Part shown: in pieces, positions 1-7,252 of the stretch | Layout of the letters: the number at the start of each line of letters is the position of its first letter | How positions within the stretch are numbered: the first letter of the stretch is position 1 | NCBI GenBank assembly: GCA_030609605.1 | Contig: JAUWBY010000035.1 | Span: 1 to 14,205, forward strand | Length of the DNA: 14,205 nucleotides | Reading direction: 5' to 3' | Source: Candidatus Eiseniibacteriota bacterium | Lineage (GTDB): Bacteria; Joyebacterota; Joyebacteria; Joyebacterales; Joyebacteraceae | Program-made: the position numbers and the translations under genes | The notes under the pieces: generated by a model | Told to the model about the DNA's origin: nothing | The model's database searches: none | Seen by the model: the letters and a program-made list of their open reading frames with translations, nothing else

Positions 1-206
1 ATCTTCTCAGTGTTCTCCTTCAGGATCTCGATGAGACCGAGCGCGGTCTCGACTCCGATGTCTGCGGCAATCAATGTCTCCTCGATCGCCTCAAGTGCGT
101 CGGCGTCGAGGGCTCGGGAGCTGCCGAGCGCATTTCTGAGGCCATCCAGGATGGCTGCTCGCGTCTTGCCGAGTCCGCTAAGCAGTCTCGTAAGCGATCT
201 CTTCAC
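1..206 (-). CDS. ftsY: Signal recognition particle receptor FtsY, N-terminal fragment (cut by window edge)
   Basis: FtsY is the GTPase receptor that docks the signal recognition particle at the inner membrane for co-translational insertion. Only the first 68 codons are visible; the gene runs off the left edge. The translation contains SLTRLLSGLGKTRAAILDGL and, further on, ALEAIEETLIAADIGVETAL. These match the four-helix N domain of FtsY/SRP54 GTPases, including the LIAADIGVET signature; the G domain lies outside. The start is a GTG at 206, with GAGG six bases upstream. It lies inside the end of smc and overlaps it by 29 nt in another frame, which suggests translational coupling. There is no long acidic A domain: the protein begins almost directly with the N domain, as in many non-enterobacterial FtsY proteins. 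SRP54 (ffh) shares the N-domain fold, but the smc-ftsY gene order favours FtsY. Confidence 0.85.
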   Translation of the reverse strand, partial: MKRSLTRLLSGLGKTRAAILDGLRNALGSSRALDADALEAIEETLIAADIGVETALGLIEILKENTEK

Positions 207-3200
207 TCGTGACCTCGTTTCCCATCTCACCGAGCCGCACGGAGACCACCTTCGAGATCCCGGACTCCTCCATCGTGACACCGTAGAGCCTGTCGGTGGC
301 CTGCATGGTGACCTTGTTGTGGGTAATCACGATGAACTGCGTTCTGTCGGAGAACTCCCGCAGCATCCTGATGAAGCGTTTGACATTTGCATCATCGAGC
401 GGCGCATCGACCTCATCGAGAATGCAGAAAGGCGAAGGCTTGACAAGGTAGATGGCGAACAGCAGCGCTATCGCCGTAAGTGCCCGCTCGCCCCCAGAGA
501 GGAGGCTCAGTCGTCCCAGCTTCTTCTCGCGTGGACTGGCGACGATCTCGATCGGAGAATCCAGAGGATCGTCAGGCTGTAGAAGCCGGAGGTCAGCCTC
601 ACCCCCCTCGAAGAGGCGCGAAAACATGTCCGTGAAGTTCCCGCGGACCTGTTCAAATGTCTCTAGGAACATGTTCTTCGCTGTTGCATTGATCTCCTCA
701 ATGGCCTCGGTGAGCATCGTCCGCGACCTCTCGAGATCCTCGTACTGAGCACTCAGGAATTCGAGTCGCTTACTCTCCTCGTCGTATTCATCGAGAGCAA
801 GCAGATTGACGGGCCCCATCGACCGCAGCCTCACTTTGATTCTCTCGACCTCTTGCCTCGCGGTGTCAAGATCGGTGGCTGCTTCCGGGACAGTGTCGTC
901 CTCGGCTCTCGTACCGCTGAGTTCAATCCCGTAGTCCTCGCGAATCCGAACCGCAAGCGCTTCACTTCGTCCTCTGAGCTCCGTGTCCCTGAGCTCAATC
1001 TCGTGCAGCTCTCTCTGGCATCGCTCCCGGGACTCACGGGCTTCCCGGTTGGCGTCGGCGATGCTCTCAATCCTCGCGCGACGCGATTGGGTCTCGGTGT
1101 GGGTGCTTTTGCGCCGCGCCGCAAGCTCATCCCTCTTCAACCGAAGCTCAATAAGAGCGCTCTGATCCTCCTCGATACTAGAGGCGAGTTCTTCGGCTAT
1201 CCGCACGTGTTCGGTACGCTCGGCGATCTTCCTCTCAATCGCCGAGCGAGAAGTCGAGGCCGTGTCAGCGAGTTGCACACGTTCGGCGTGCAGCTGTCTC
1301 ACGTTCGCGCGCGATGACGCGACGCCGATCTCGGCTGTCCTACTCGCGTCAAGGGCCGCTTCTCTCGCCTTCTCTGCGTCTTCGAAGTCCCTCTGCAGGA
1401 TGTGAAGGCGCTCGCCTGCCTCATCCTCTCCCTTAGACAGACCGGCGAGCCGCTCCGCGATCCCCGCGATCTCGATTCTGGTTGCCGTCATCCGCTCGGC
1501 GAGTCCATCTCGGCGGCCGACCAGGCTGTCGGCCTTCTCGTCGATGCTCGTCTTGGTCAGCTCGAGTTCAGTGAATCTTCTCTTGGCGTCCCACAAATCC
1601 GCCTCCGCTTGTTCCACCAACGCGCCGGCCGACCTCGCGTCGGTCGACATGCACTCGATCTTAGATGAGTGCTCTGAGACGGTGGCCTTCGCGGCAACAA
1701 GCTCGGACTCGAGCCTTGCCACCTCGTGTCGTGCGTTCTCGACGCGTTCCGCTCTTCTCAGGAGTCCCGCATCGTCACTGGACACCCGACCACCACCTAG
1801 AAGGCCGGAGGACGAGACCATCTCGCCGGTCCGAGTGACGAATGCCAGACCGGCGCTGCCGAAGCGGCGTGCGAGATCCGCACCGCGATCCAGATCTTCA
1901 ACAACCACTGCCCCCTCGAGAAGGAATGAAGCGAGTGCGCGGTGTTCGTCGGCACACCTGACGAACTCCTCGCAACTCCCGATGACACCCTCTCTGGAGA
2001 GAATCTCACTCGGGATATCCCGATGAGCCACGGAATCGAGTTCGGAGAGCGGGATAAATGTCGCCCGACCTAGTTCACGGTCCGCGAGATGGCCAATGCC
2101 GGCACGCGCTGAAGGCACATCAGTCGTTACGATGTACTGAACGGTCCCGGCAAGAGCAGCTTCCAGGGCACGGGCCATGGCGGGTTCCACATTGAGGATA
2201 TCCGCCACAGTCCCGAGGAGTCCTGGGACCTCGTGCGATCTGTCGGAAAGAAGAGCACGCACGCCATCCTGGTATCCGCCGTAGCCGTCCCGGATTTCGG
2301 TCAGGAGTTCAAGCTTGTGTCGTGCTGACGCCAATTCTCCTCCGACTCCCGCCTCTCTCTCTCGGGTCCTCAGAAGTTCCTCACGGGCACTATCCAAGTT
2401 GGCAGAGTTCGCCTTCTCCCCGGCGCGTGCGGCTCTGGATGAGTCCAGTAGGAGCTTCTCGTCTTCCAGAGCCTCAAGGATGCAGGTCTCCTTCTCCGAG
2501 AGCTCAGCTCGCGCTGCGGCAAGAGCTGTCTCGATCTCGACGTGCTCACGCATGAGGTCGTCCAGTCTCGCGCGGAAGCTCTCAAGCTCGCCCTTGATCC
2601 CTGCTGAGCTCTCCAGTCCCTTGAGCCTCGTCTGCTTCTGCCCCGCGACATCCTTCTGGAGTAAGCTGTAGTTCTTCTCAATCTTCTTCAGGAGCTCGGA
2701 TCTTTCAGCGAATTCGGCCTCGAGGTTCTCAGCCGCGGCAATCGCGCCTTTCACCTCGGCTTCGAGTTGCTCCGCCTTGTCGAGGGCCAGAGAGAGGTCG
2801 CCTCTGGCATCGGTTGCTTCCACATCAAGTTCCTCTGCGCGAAGCTGCGATGATCTCATGCGCTCGCGTCTCACAAGGAGGCCGTCCGCAAGATCCCGCA
2901 TCCGAGCCTGGAACTCAGCGATCTCTCCGTCGAGAGCCGCCAGGATCTGATCCTTCCCACGCAAGTCGACTCGTATCGCGTCCGTGGTCTCCTCGTCTCT
3001 CTTGAGCATTCCCTCAAGAGTACCCAGCTCTCCGTTGAGAACGGCTGCGCTCTCGTGGGATCTGCTCCGCATCTGTTCCCACTCAGCGTAGTCGTGGCGA
3101 GCGAGGAACACCTCCATACCCTTCAATTCATCCGTGTAGCGTCGGTGCCGCCGCGCCTGTGATAGCTGTCTCTTGAGAGAACGGACCTGCTTCTCCACTT

Positions 3201-3789
3201 CTCCAATGATGTCGGCCACACGCTGCATGTCCGACTCGGTTGCATTGAGCTTGTTCAGCGCCGATCGCTTGCGAACCTTGTACTTCATTATCCCGGCAGC
3301 CTCTTCGAACATGAACCGGCGGTGGCCGGCAGAATCGGAGAGAACCGAGTCGACCATCTTGCGTTCAATCAGTGAGTAGGTTCGCGTGCCTATACCGGTG
3401 TCGAGAAAGAGGTCGTGGATGTCGCGGAGGCGACACGTCGACTTGTTGATCGAATACTCGCTCTCTCCCGATCGGTAGATCTTCCGGCCGATGAGGATCT
3501 TTGAATAGTCGATTGGCAGGTAGCCGGCGCTGTTGTCTATGGTCAACATGACCTCTGCCCGTCCGAGCCGTTTCCGTCTCTTTGTGCCATTGAAGATCAC
3601 GTCGGCCATGCTGGCGCCGCGAAGCTCGCTCGCGCTCTGTTCTCCGAGCACCCATCGTATGGCATCCGCGATATTGGTCTTGCCGCAACCGTTGGGTCCG
3701 ACGACCCCCGTGATGCCCGGACCGAAGTCGAGCGACAGCTTCTGTGCGAACGACTTGAACCCGAAGATCTCCAGTTTCTCGAGATGCAC
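178..3789 (-). CDS. smc: Chromosome partition protein SMC
   Basis: SMC is the long coiled-coil ATPase of the bacterial condensin complex (with ScpA/ScpB) that compacts and segregates chromosomes. With the start used here it is 1203 residues, close to the usual 1150-1200. In order: an N-terminal head with FGFKSFA (10-15) and Walker A GPNGCGKT (31-38); a long coiled coil (about 145-500); a hinge (about 500-670, with YGGYQDGVRALL near its start and GLLGGGR near its end); the return coiled coil (about 675-1040); and a C-terminal head with signature LSGGERALTA (from 1097) and Walker B FCILDEVDAPLDD (from 1121), followed by the ITHNK switch segment. All ATPase motifs are intact. The open frame extends 20 codons further to an ATG at 3849, but AGGAGG four bases before the GTG at 3789 and the family N-terminus (M-LEKLEIFGFKSFA) fix the start. 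The upstream gene ends 8 nt before. Confidence 0.97.
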   Translation of the reverse strand: MHLEKLEIFGFKSFAQKLSLDFGPGITGVVGPNGCGKTNIADAIRWVLGEQSASELRGASMADVIFNGTKRRKRLGRAEVMLTIDNSAGYLPIDYSKILIGRKIYRSGESEYSINKSTCRLRDIHDLFLDTGIGTRTYSLIERKMVDSVLSDSAGHRRFMFEEAAGIMKYKVRKRSALNKLNATESDMQRVADIIGEVEKQVRSLKRQLSQARRHRRYTDELKGMEVFLARHDYAEWEQMRSRSHESAAVLNGELGTLEGMLKRDEETTDAIRVDLRGKDQILAALDGEIAEFQARMRDLADGLLVRRERMRSSQLRAEELDVEATDARGDLSLALDKAEQLEAEVKGAIAAAENLEAEFAERSELLKKIEKNYSLLQKDVAGQKQTRLKGLESSAGIKGELESFRARLDDLMREHVEIETALAAARAELSEKETCILEALEDEKLLLDSSRAARAGEKANSANLDSAREELLRTREREAGVGGELASARHKLELLTEIRDGYGGYQDGVRALLSDRSHEVPGLLGTVADILNVEPAMARALEAALAGTVQYIVTTDVPSARAGIGHLADRELGRATFIPLSELDSVAHRDIPSEILSREGVIGSCEEFVRCADEHRALASFLLEGAVVVEDLDRGADLARRFGSAGLAFVTRTGEMVSSSGLLGGGRVSSDDAGLLRRAERVENARHEVARLESELVAAKATVSEHSSKIECMSTDARSAGALVEQAEADLWDAKRRFTELELTKTSIDEKADSLVGRRDGLAERMTATRIEIAGIAERLAGLSKGEDEAGERLHILQRDFEDAEKAREAALDASRTAEIGVASSRANVRQLHAERVQLADTASTSRSAIERKIAERTEHVRIAEELASSIEEDQSALIELRLKRDELAARRKSTHTETQSRRARIESIADANREARESRERCQRELHEIELRDTELRGRSEALAVRIREDYGIELSGTRAEDDTVPEAATDLDTARQEVERIKVRLRSMGPVNLLALDEYDEESKRLEFLSAQYEDLERSRTMLTEAIEEINATAKNMFLETFEQVRGNFTDMFSRLFEGGEADLRLLQPDDPLDSPIEIVASPREKKLGRLSLLSGGERALTAIALLFAIYLVKPSPFCILDEVDAPLDDANVKRFIRMLREFSDRTQFIVITHNKVTMQATDRLYGVTMEESGISKVVSVRLGEMGNEVTSEEIAYETA

Positions 3790-3793
3790 GTGT

Positions 3794-3799
3794 CCTCCT
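3794..3799 (-). promoter_or_regulatory. Ribosome binding site of smc
   Basis: A perfect AGGAGG lies four bases upstream of the GTG at 3789 and overlaps the TAG stop of the preceding gene. It decides against the 20-codon longer reading of smc that would start inside the upstream gene, and it suggests the two genes are translationally coupled. Confidence 0.8.
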
Positions 3800-5276
3800 A
3801 CTCGTCGGAATCCATGTCCGTTGTCGGCTGCCGAAGTCTCCTGACCCACGCACCTTCATAACCGAGTTCCCGCACTGTCTCAAGAAGGTCCGAGGCTTCA
3901 CTCACCGTCTCGAAGCCCGCATCCACTGCCACTCTGTACCAGACTCCGGACTCGTCTAGTTCGACTGCGACAATCACTGCAGGAAGAGATAAAGCGAGGA
4001 GTGCTTCCATGTCATAGTGGGCAGCGGTCTCATACCTGTGCGAACTGGTGAAGACAACATAGAGCCCGACGGTGGCGGGCGGCCAGCCAGACAGCGCTTC
4101 GTCGCCGCCTGGCTGAGAAACATGCAGTCCCCCGCTCGTGCGGCTTGCCGCCGGCCCGCTCTCGGCCTTCCCAGCATCGGATTGCGTGGCTTCCCGGACC
4201 GGCTCTGCTGGTTGTCTCTCTCCCTCAGAATCGGAGAGGTCGCTTGCCGCAGGCGTTACCCTCGTAGGATGTCGATCGGAGTCGGCCGGCGTCGCAGCTT
4301 CACGATTCTCGAAGACTCCGTACCTCCACGCGGTTCCCAGCGATGCGACGACCAGCACCACGATAACCGGAGCGATCCAACGGTTTCGCCTCCCCCGGTC
4401 CCGGGTAACTTGAGTCTCAGCAGGTTCTGGGGCCGAGGCCAAGGCGCTTGTGACACCGGAGTCCGTATCTGCGGGAGCCGCTTCATCGGAGGCGACGTGG
4501 CCGGAACTCACCTCATCCGAAGCGACGTGGCCGGAGGCCGCTTCCGTGGAAGCGACAGTGTCAGAAGCTCCGGTCGGGGCGGGGTAATCCTCTGCGGCGT
4601 GAGTTTCGTCGATCAGTATGCGCCTTTCTTCAGAAGAGGCAACGCCGGGAAGGCTCACGAGAAGCCGTACGACGTCCACCTCCTCCTGGCGCACCGAATG
4701 TGCGATGGCATCCTCCACAGAAGATATCTCCTCTGCGGTGCGACCGATCGCGACCACAGCATCGAGGAACCACAGAGCACGTCCCAGACTTTCCTGAGGA
4801 AGTACGACAAGGACCAGCGCTCCATCGCGGGCGAGCTTGTCGAGGACCACGCGAAAGGCGTCGGTGCCAAGAACGCGGCTTGTAGACATCGGCATCGACC
4901 CCGGAGTTACCAAAGTCACGTTCGTAGCCAGCGTCCGTCTCGCTACGATCGATGTCGAGACACCGAAGAGCACGGCATCGACGATGCCCTCATCACCGTC
5001 GTCAAGAAGGGCCTTTGCAATGACCGGAGTCTCCAGGCTTGCGTCGATCAACGTAACCTGCCGTCCTCTCCCGCCGACCCACGCCGCCACCGTCGAAGCT
5101 ATCGACGCGGTGACCAGCGTGTCCTTTCCTGAGACGCCGACGACCGAGCCCCTGCACTTGAGAAGCCCTTCCTCGATGTCAGGCATCCATCCTCCGACGA
5201 GATCGTCAAGGACGGGTCTGACCGGAACCGGCCACTCGGGAGTGTTGCGAAGCGTGATTCTGATCATGTCGCTCAT
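3798..5276 (-). CDS. Membrane protein: degenerate CpsD/Wzc-like P-loop domain, one transmembrane helix, periplasmic SPOR domain
   Basis: No gene name recognised. The 492-residue protein has four parts. Residues about 45-205 follow the fold pattern of CpsD/Wzc-type (BY-kinase, MinD-related) P-loop proteins: beta strand SVVGVSGKDTL, Walker A'-like LIDASLETP, then GIVDAVLFGVS and VTLVTPGSMPMSTSRVLGTDAF, which line up with the family's GLSDVL and LPAG..P.NP.ELL segments. The GG.GKT loop is missing, and the Walker B aspartate (usually IIDTPP) is replaced by LVLVVLPQ, so this looks like a pseudo-enzyme. A low-complexity linker (about 230-295) with 10-residue repeats follows. Next is a membrane helix (about 301-318) preceded by RDRGRRNRW, predicting cytoplasmic N and periplasmic C ends. 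Residues about 405-482 resemble SPOR (YVVFTSSHRYETAAHYDMEA ... VWYRVAVDAGFETVSEASDL), a peptidoglycan-binding septal domain. The start at 5276 has GGGGAG five bases upstream; an ATG at 5318, overlapping selA, would add 14 residues. Probable operon with selA and smc. Confidence 0.8.
   Translation of the reverse strand: MSDMIRITLRNTPEWPVPVRPVLDDLVGGWMPDIEEGLLKCRGSVVGVSGKDTLVTASIASTVAAWVGGRGRQVTLIDASLETPVIAKALLDDGDEGIVDAVLFGVSTSIVARRTLATNVTLVTPGSMPMSTSRVLGTDAFRVVLDKLARDGALVLVVLPQESLGRALWFLDAVVAIGRTAEEISSVEDAIAHSVRQEEVDVVRLLVSLPGVASSEERRILIDETHAAEDYPAPTGASDTVASTEAASGHVASDEVSSGHVASDEAAPADTDSGVTSALASAPEPAETQVTRDRGRRNRWIAPVIVVLVVASLGTAWRYGVFENREAATPADSDRHPTRVTPAASDLSDSEGERQPAEPVREATQSDAGKAESGPAASRTSGGLHVSQPGGDEALSGWPPATVGLYVVFTSSHRYETAAHYDMEALLALSLPAVIVAVELDESGVWYRVAVDAGFETVSEASDLLETVRELGYEGAWVRRLRQPTTDMDSDE
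4483..4572. repeat. 30-bp tandem repeat in the linker of the SPOR protein gene
   Basis: Three consecutive 30-bp units start at 4483, 4513 and 4543. The first two agree at 21 of the first 23 positions (core GCGACGTGGCCGGA); the third is degenerate (GCGACAGTGTCAGA). On the minus strand they encode a 10-residue repeat of the type SGHVASDE in the Ala/Ser/Glu-rich linker. The unit is a multiple of three, so gain or loss of copies would only change linker length. Confidence 0.8.
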
Positions 5277-5310
5277 CAGTTCTCCCCGTTCCACCTTCTC
5301 AGATCTATCG

Positions 5311-6831
5311 TCAGGCATCGCTCATCACCGCCTCTGCTACGGCATCGATCAGGACTGAATCATGTTCTGGAGACACGGTTCTCAGGTCGAGAATGACCGT
5401 CTCACTCGTGGTCCGTCCAATCACCGGTGGACGGCCGGTGCGGAGCTTCGCAGAGAACGTTCTGGCCGAGCAGCGTAGACTGGTCAGTTCCAATCCTGCA
5501 CTCGGGATCTCGCTTCCGGGTACTGCGCCTCCGCCAACGCGCGCCGCAAGCTCGCGCACCCTGACGCCCCCGGCTTCTCCGATGCGCTCCCGCAGACGCA
5601 CAGCGACATTCTCGGACCGGGCCCGGAGTTCCTCCAGAGAGATCCCGATCATGCGGAGAACCGGTATCTCGGTCGCTTGGACACCGTCCAGGTACAGAGC
5701 GAGCGTTGCCTGAAGTGCTGCCAGAATCTGTTTCCCGGGTCTCAGCGCGCGCATCAGGGGGTTTCTTCTCATCCGGGCAATGCTGTCGGCTGTGCCGACC
5801 GCGATTCCTGCCTGAGGCCCGCCAAGCATCTTGTCTCCGCTGAAGGTAACTACGTGAGCGCCCGCCGACACGCTTTCACCCACCGTCATCTCGCCCGGCA
5901 TCCTGAGCACGTCAACGTCGGCCAGTGCTCCGCTTCCAAGGTCGTGAATCACTGGAATACCATATCTGTCTCCGAGCCGCGCCAGGTCTCGGATATCGAC
6001 ACGCGCGACAAACCCCTCGATCGAATAGTTGCTCCAGTGAGCGCTCAAGAGAGCGCCGGTACGCCGATTCAGAGCTTCTTCGAAATCCGCCACCGAGGTC
6101 CGGTTGGTCGTTCCCACTTCGACCATGGTCGCTCCCCCGCGCTCAAGAACCTCGGGCAGACGAAACGAACCTCCAATCTCAATCAGCTCACCGCGCGAGA
6201 CGATCACTTCACGACCAAGCGCAAGCGTGTTGACTGCCAGGAGTATGGCCGCCGCGTTGTTGTTCACGACCAGCGCATCCTCGGCTCCGGTGAGGACACA
6301 CAGAGCATCGAGTACCAGAAGATCGCGCGTCCCTCTCTTTCCCTGAACAAGATCGAACTCGAGATTCGAGTACGCGCCCGCCGTCTCGACGATGGCTTCG
6401 AGCGCCGCTGCGGCGAGCGGGGAACGTCCGAGATTCGTATGCAGGATTACTCCCGTTGCGTTCAGGACGGGCACGAGCGCTCTCAGAGCGAGTGCTCTCA
6501 CCTCGCGCTCGACCTCCTCCATGATCGACTGCCGGATTCCCTCGAAAGTGCTCCCGTAGGCGTGTTTCCCAGACTGGATCGAACCTCGCGCACCGGCAAG
6601 AACCCTCTGCACGGAACGCGTCAGCATGCTCCGAGCGTGTCCGCTCCCGAGAGCAGATGAGTTCAGATGTTTCAACGCGGATTCAACGGAGGGAATCGCC
6701 TTCAAGGCGTCGTCATGTATCTGCAGCAAGGCCGTTTTCCCCGAGGCTGTGTGAGAGGCCTGCAGTCCGAATCGGCTGCAGGCAAGTACGCCGCCCCGGC
6801 TCGCAGATGCGCCCCAGCGACGGTCGGTCAT
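5311..6831 (-). CDS. selA: L-seryl-tRNA(Sec) selenium transferase
   Basis: SelA is the cytoplasmic PLP enzyme that converts seryl-tRNA(Sec) to selenocysteinyl-tRNA(Sec) using selenophosphate. Family motifs run through the whole protein: NATGVILHTNLGRSPLA (124-140), VVNNNAAAILLAVNTLA (188-204), VSRGELIEIGGSFRLPEV (211-228), VEVGTTNRT (238-246), HWSNYSIEGF (265-274), HDLGSGAL (296-303) and the PLP-lysine motif TFSGDKMLGGPQAG with Lys334. PPVIGR sits near the C-terminus as in other SelA proteins. At 506 residues it is longer than E. coli SelA (463). The excess is mainly about 35 N-terminal residues before DALKAIPSVESAL, where homologues normally begin. The ATG at 6831 has only a weak GAGGG three bases upstream. 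A TTG at 6729, preceded by GGGGA, is a plausible later start. It is the first gene of the minus-strand run toward smc. selB, selC and selD are not in the window. Confidence 0.95.
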   Translation of the reverse strand: MTDRRWGASASRGGVLACSRFGLQASHTASGKTALLQIHDDALKAIPSVESALKHLNSSALGSGHARSMLTRSVQRVLAGARGSIQSGKHAYGSTFEGIRQSIMEEVEREVRALALRALVPVLNATGVILHTNLGRSPLAAAALEAIVETAGAYSNLEFDLVQGKRGTRDLLVLDALCVLTGAEDALVVNNNAAAILLAVNTLALGREVIVSRGELIEIGGSFRLPEVLERGGATMVEVGTTNRTSVADFEEALNRRTGALLSAHWSNYSIEGFVARVDIRDLARLGDRYGIPVIHDLGSGALADVDVLRMPGEMTVGESVSAGAHVVTFSGDKMLGGPQAGIAVGTADSIARMRRNPLMRALRPGKQILAALQATLALYLDGVQATEIPVLRMIGISLEELRARSENVAVRLRERIGEAGGVRVRELAARVGGGAVPGSEIPSAGLELTSLRCSARTFSAKLRTGRPPVIGRTTSETVILDLRTVSPEHDSVLIDAVAEAVMSDA

Positions 6832-7046
6832 CGCCCTCAGACTAGCTCGCTATGTCGCAGCTGGTCAAGAGATTTCGGGCATTTGTCTCCTCATCCCGGC
6901 ACATCACGATGCACGAGAAGATTCGCACTCTGCCACGCGTTGCACCTCCCGGCTCTGCATATGTCCGCGAGAGGCGAGCAAACAGCGCTTTTTCCCCTCC
7001 AAATGTCCTGGAAGTTGGGTGGAGATGTAGGTGTCATGGGCCTTCG

Positions 7047-7063
7047 TTGGCACATCGCTTGCA
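7047..7063 (+). promoter_or_regulatory. Sigma-54 (RpoN) -24/-12 promoter
   Basis: The stretch TTGGCACATCGCTTGCA contains TGGCAC (7048-7053) and TTGC (7059-7062). The -24 GG (7049-7050) and the -12 GC (7061-7062) are separated by exactly ten bases, the invariant spacing of sigma-54 promoters, and both hexamer cores match the consensus TGGCACN5TTGC. It faces the plus-strand secreted-protein gene. Transcription should start near 7073, giving an untranslated leader of about 180 nt. Sigma-54 promoters require an AAA+ activator, so the gene is expected to be conditionally expressed. No activator gene lies in the window. Confidence 0.7.
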
Positions 7064-7105
7064 CACTGACGTATCCAGGAGACGCGAAAGGGAAGGTATC
7101 TGAAA

Positions 7106-7123
7106 CGCGCAAGGCGCGCAAGG
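7106..7123. repeat. Perfect 9-bp tandem duplication in the 5' leader
   Basis: CGCGCAAGG occurs twice in direct succession (7106-7114 and 7115-7123), about 35 nt after the predicted sigma-54 start site. Function unknown: it may be a protein or small-RNA contact site, or a chance slippage product. Confidence 0.6.
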
Positions 7124-7196
7124 AGGCAAACAAGACACAGCTCAGAGCGACCCCGGTTCGTCCGGGACCGGCATGAACGCCGGACTAGTGACACAG

Positions 7197-7211
7197 GGAG
7201 GCACTGCCTCC
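7197..7211. repeat. Perfect inverted repeat upstream of the secreted-protein gene
   Basis: GGAGGCA and TGCCTCC form a 7-bp perfect inverted repeat around one central base. In RNA it would make a 6-bp stem with a three-base loop, 41 nt upstream of the ATG at 7253; in DNA it would be an operator-sized palindrome. Two small G/C-rich stems precede it (CCCGG/CCGGG at 7152-7166, and CCGGC/GCCGG just after), so the leader is fairly structured. No T-run follows, so it is not a terminator. Confidence 0.5.
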
Positions 7212-7252
7212 ACGACTTCCGAAGAGGATCACCTGACGACAGGAGAGGAACC

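Larger units (their letters stand above)
6832..7252. other. Divergent intergenic region between selA and the secreted-protein gene
   Basis: I see no convincing gene in these 421 bases. Open frames crossing it have no ribosome binding site in the right place and no recognisable family. It holds a strong sigma-54 promoter match facing right (7047-7063), a 9-bp tandem duplication (7106-7123) and a palindrome (7197-7211). For selA, the minus strand offers TTGACC around 6862-6867, but the only -10-like hexamer at suitable spacing (TAGTCT) is poor and would place transcription start almost at the ATG, so I do not call a selA promoter. The stretch at about 6850-7000, where sigma-54 activator sites would be expected, has no clear long palindrome. 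Confidence 0.6.

Noticed and set aside
3790..3849. A longer SMC N-terminus starting at 3849.
   Set aside because: It would overlap the preceding gene by 52 nt and add residues absent from SMC proteins; AGGAGG before the GTG at 3789 gives the normal N-terminus.
4017..5132. A 371-codon plus-strand open frame opposite the SPOR-protein gene.
   Set aside because: Arg/Ser/Gly-rich translation without recognisable domains; the minus strand shows a membrane helix with charged flank and a SPOR domain and fits the operon.
5677..6660. A 327-codon plus-strand open frame opposite selA.
   Set aside because: selA on the minus strand has full-length family conservation; the opposite frame is a shadow.
6831..6867. 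A sigma-70-type promoter for selA with TTGACC as -35.
   Set aside because: The matching -10 region (TAGTCT) is poor and would make the mRNA leaderless; not strong enough to call.
6667..7176. A plus-strand open frame spanning the selA start and the intergenic region, including a possible 46-residue peptide from the ATG at 7036.
   Set aside because: It overlaps the selA coding start and the sigma-54 promoter, and the predicted transcript begins after 7036. No ribosome binding site or similarity is visible.
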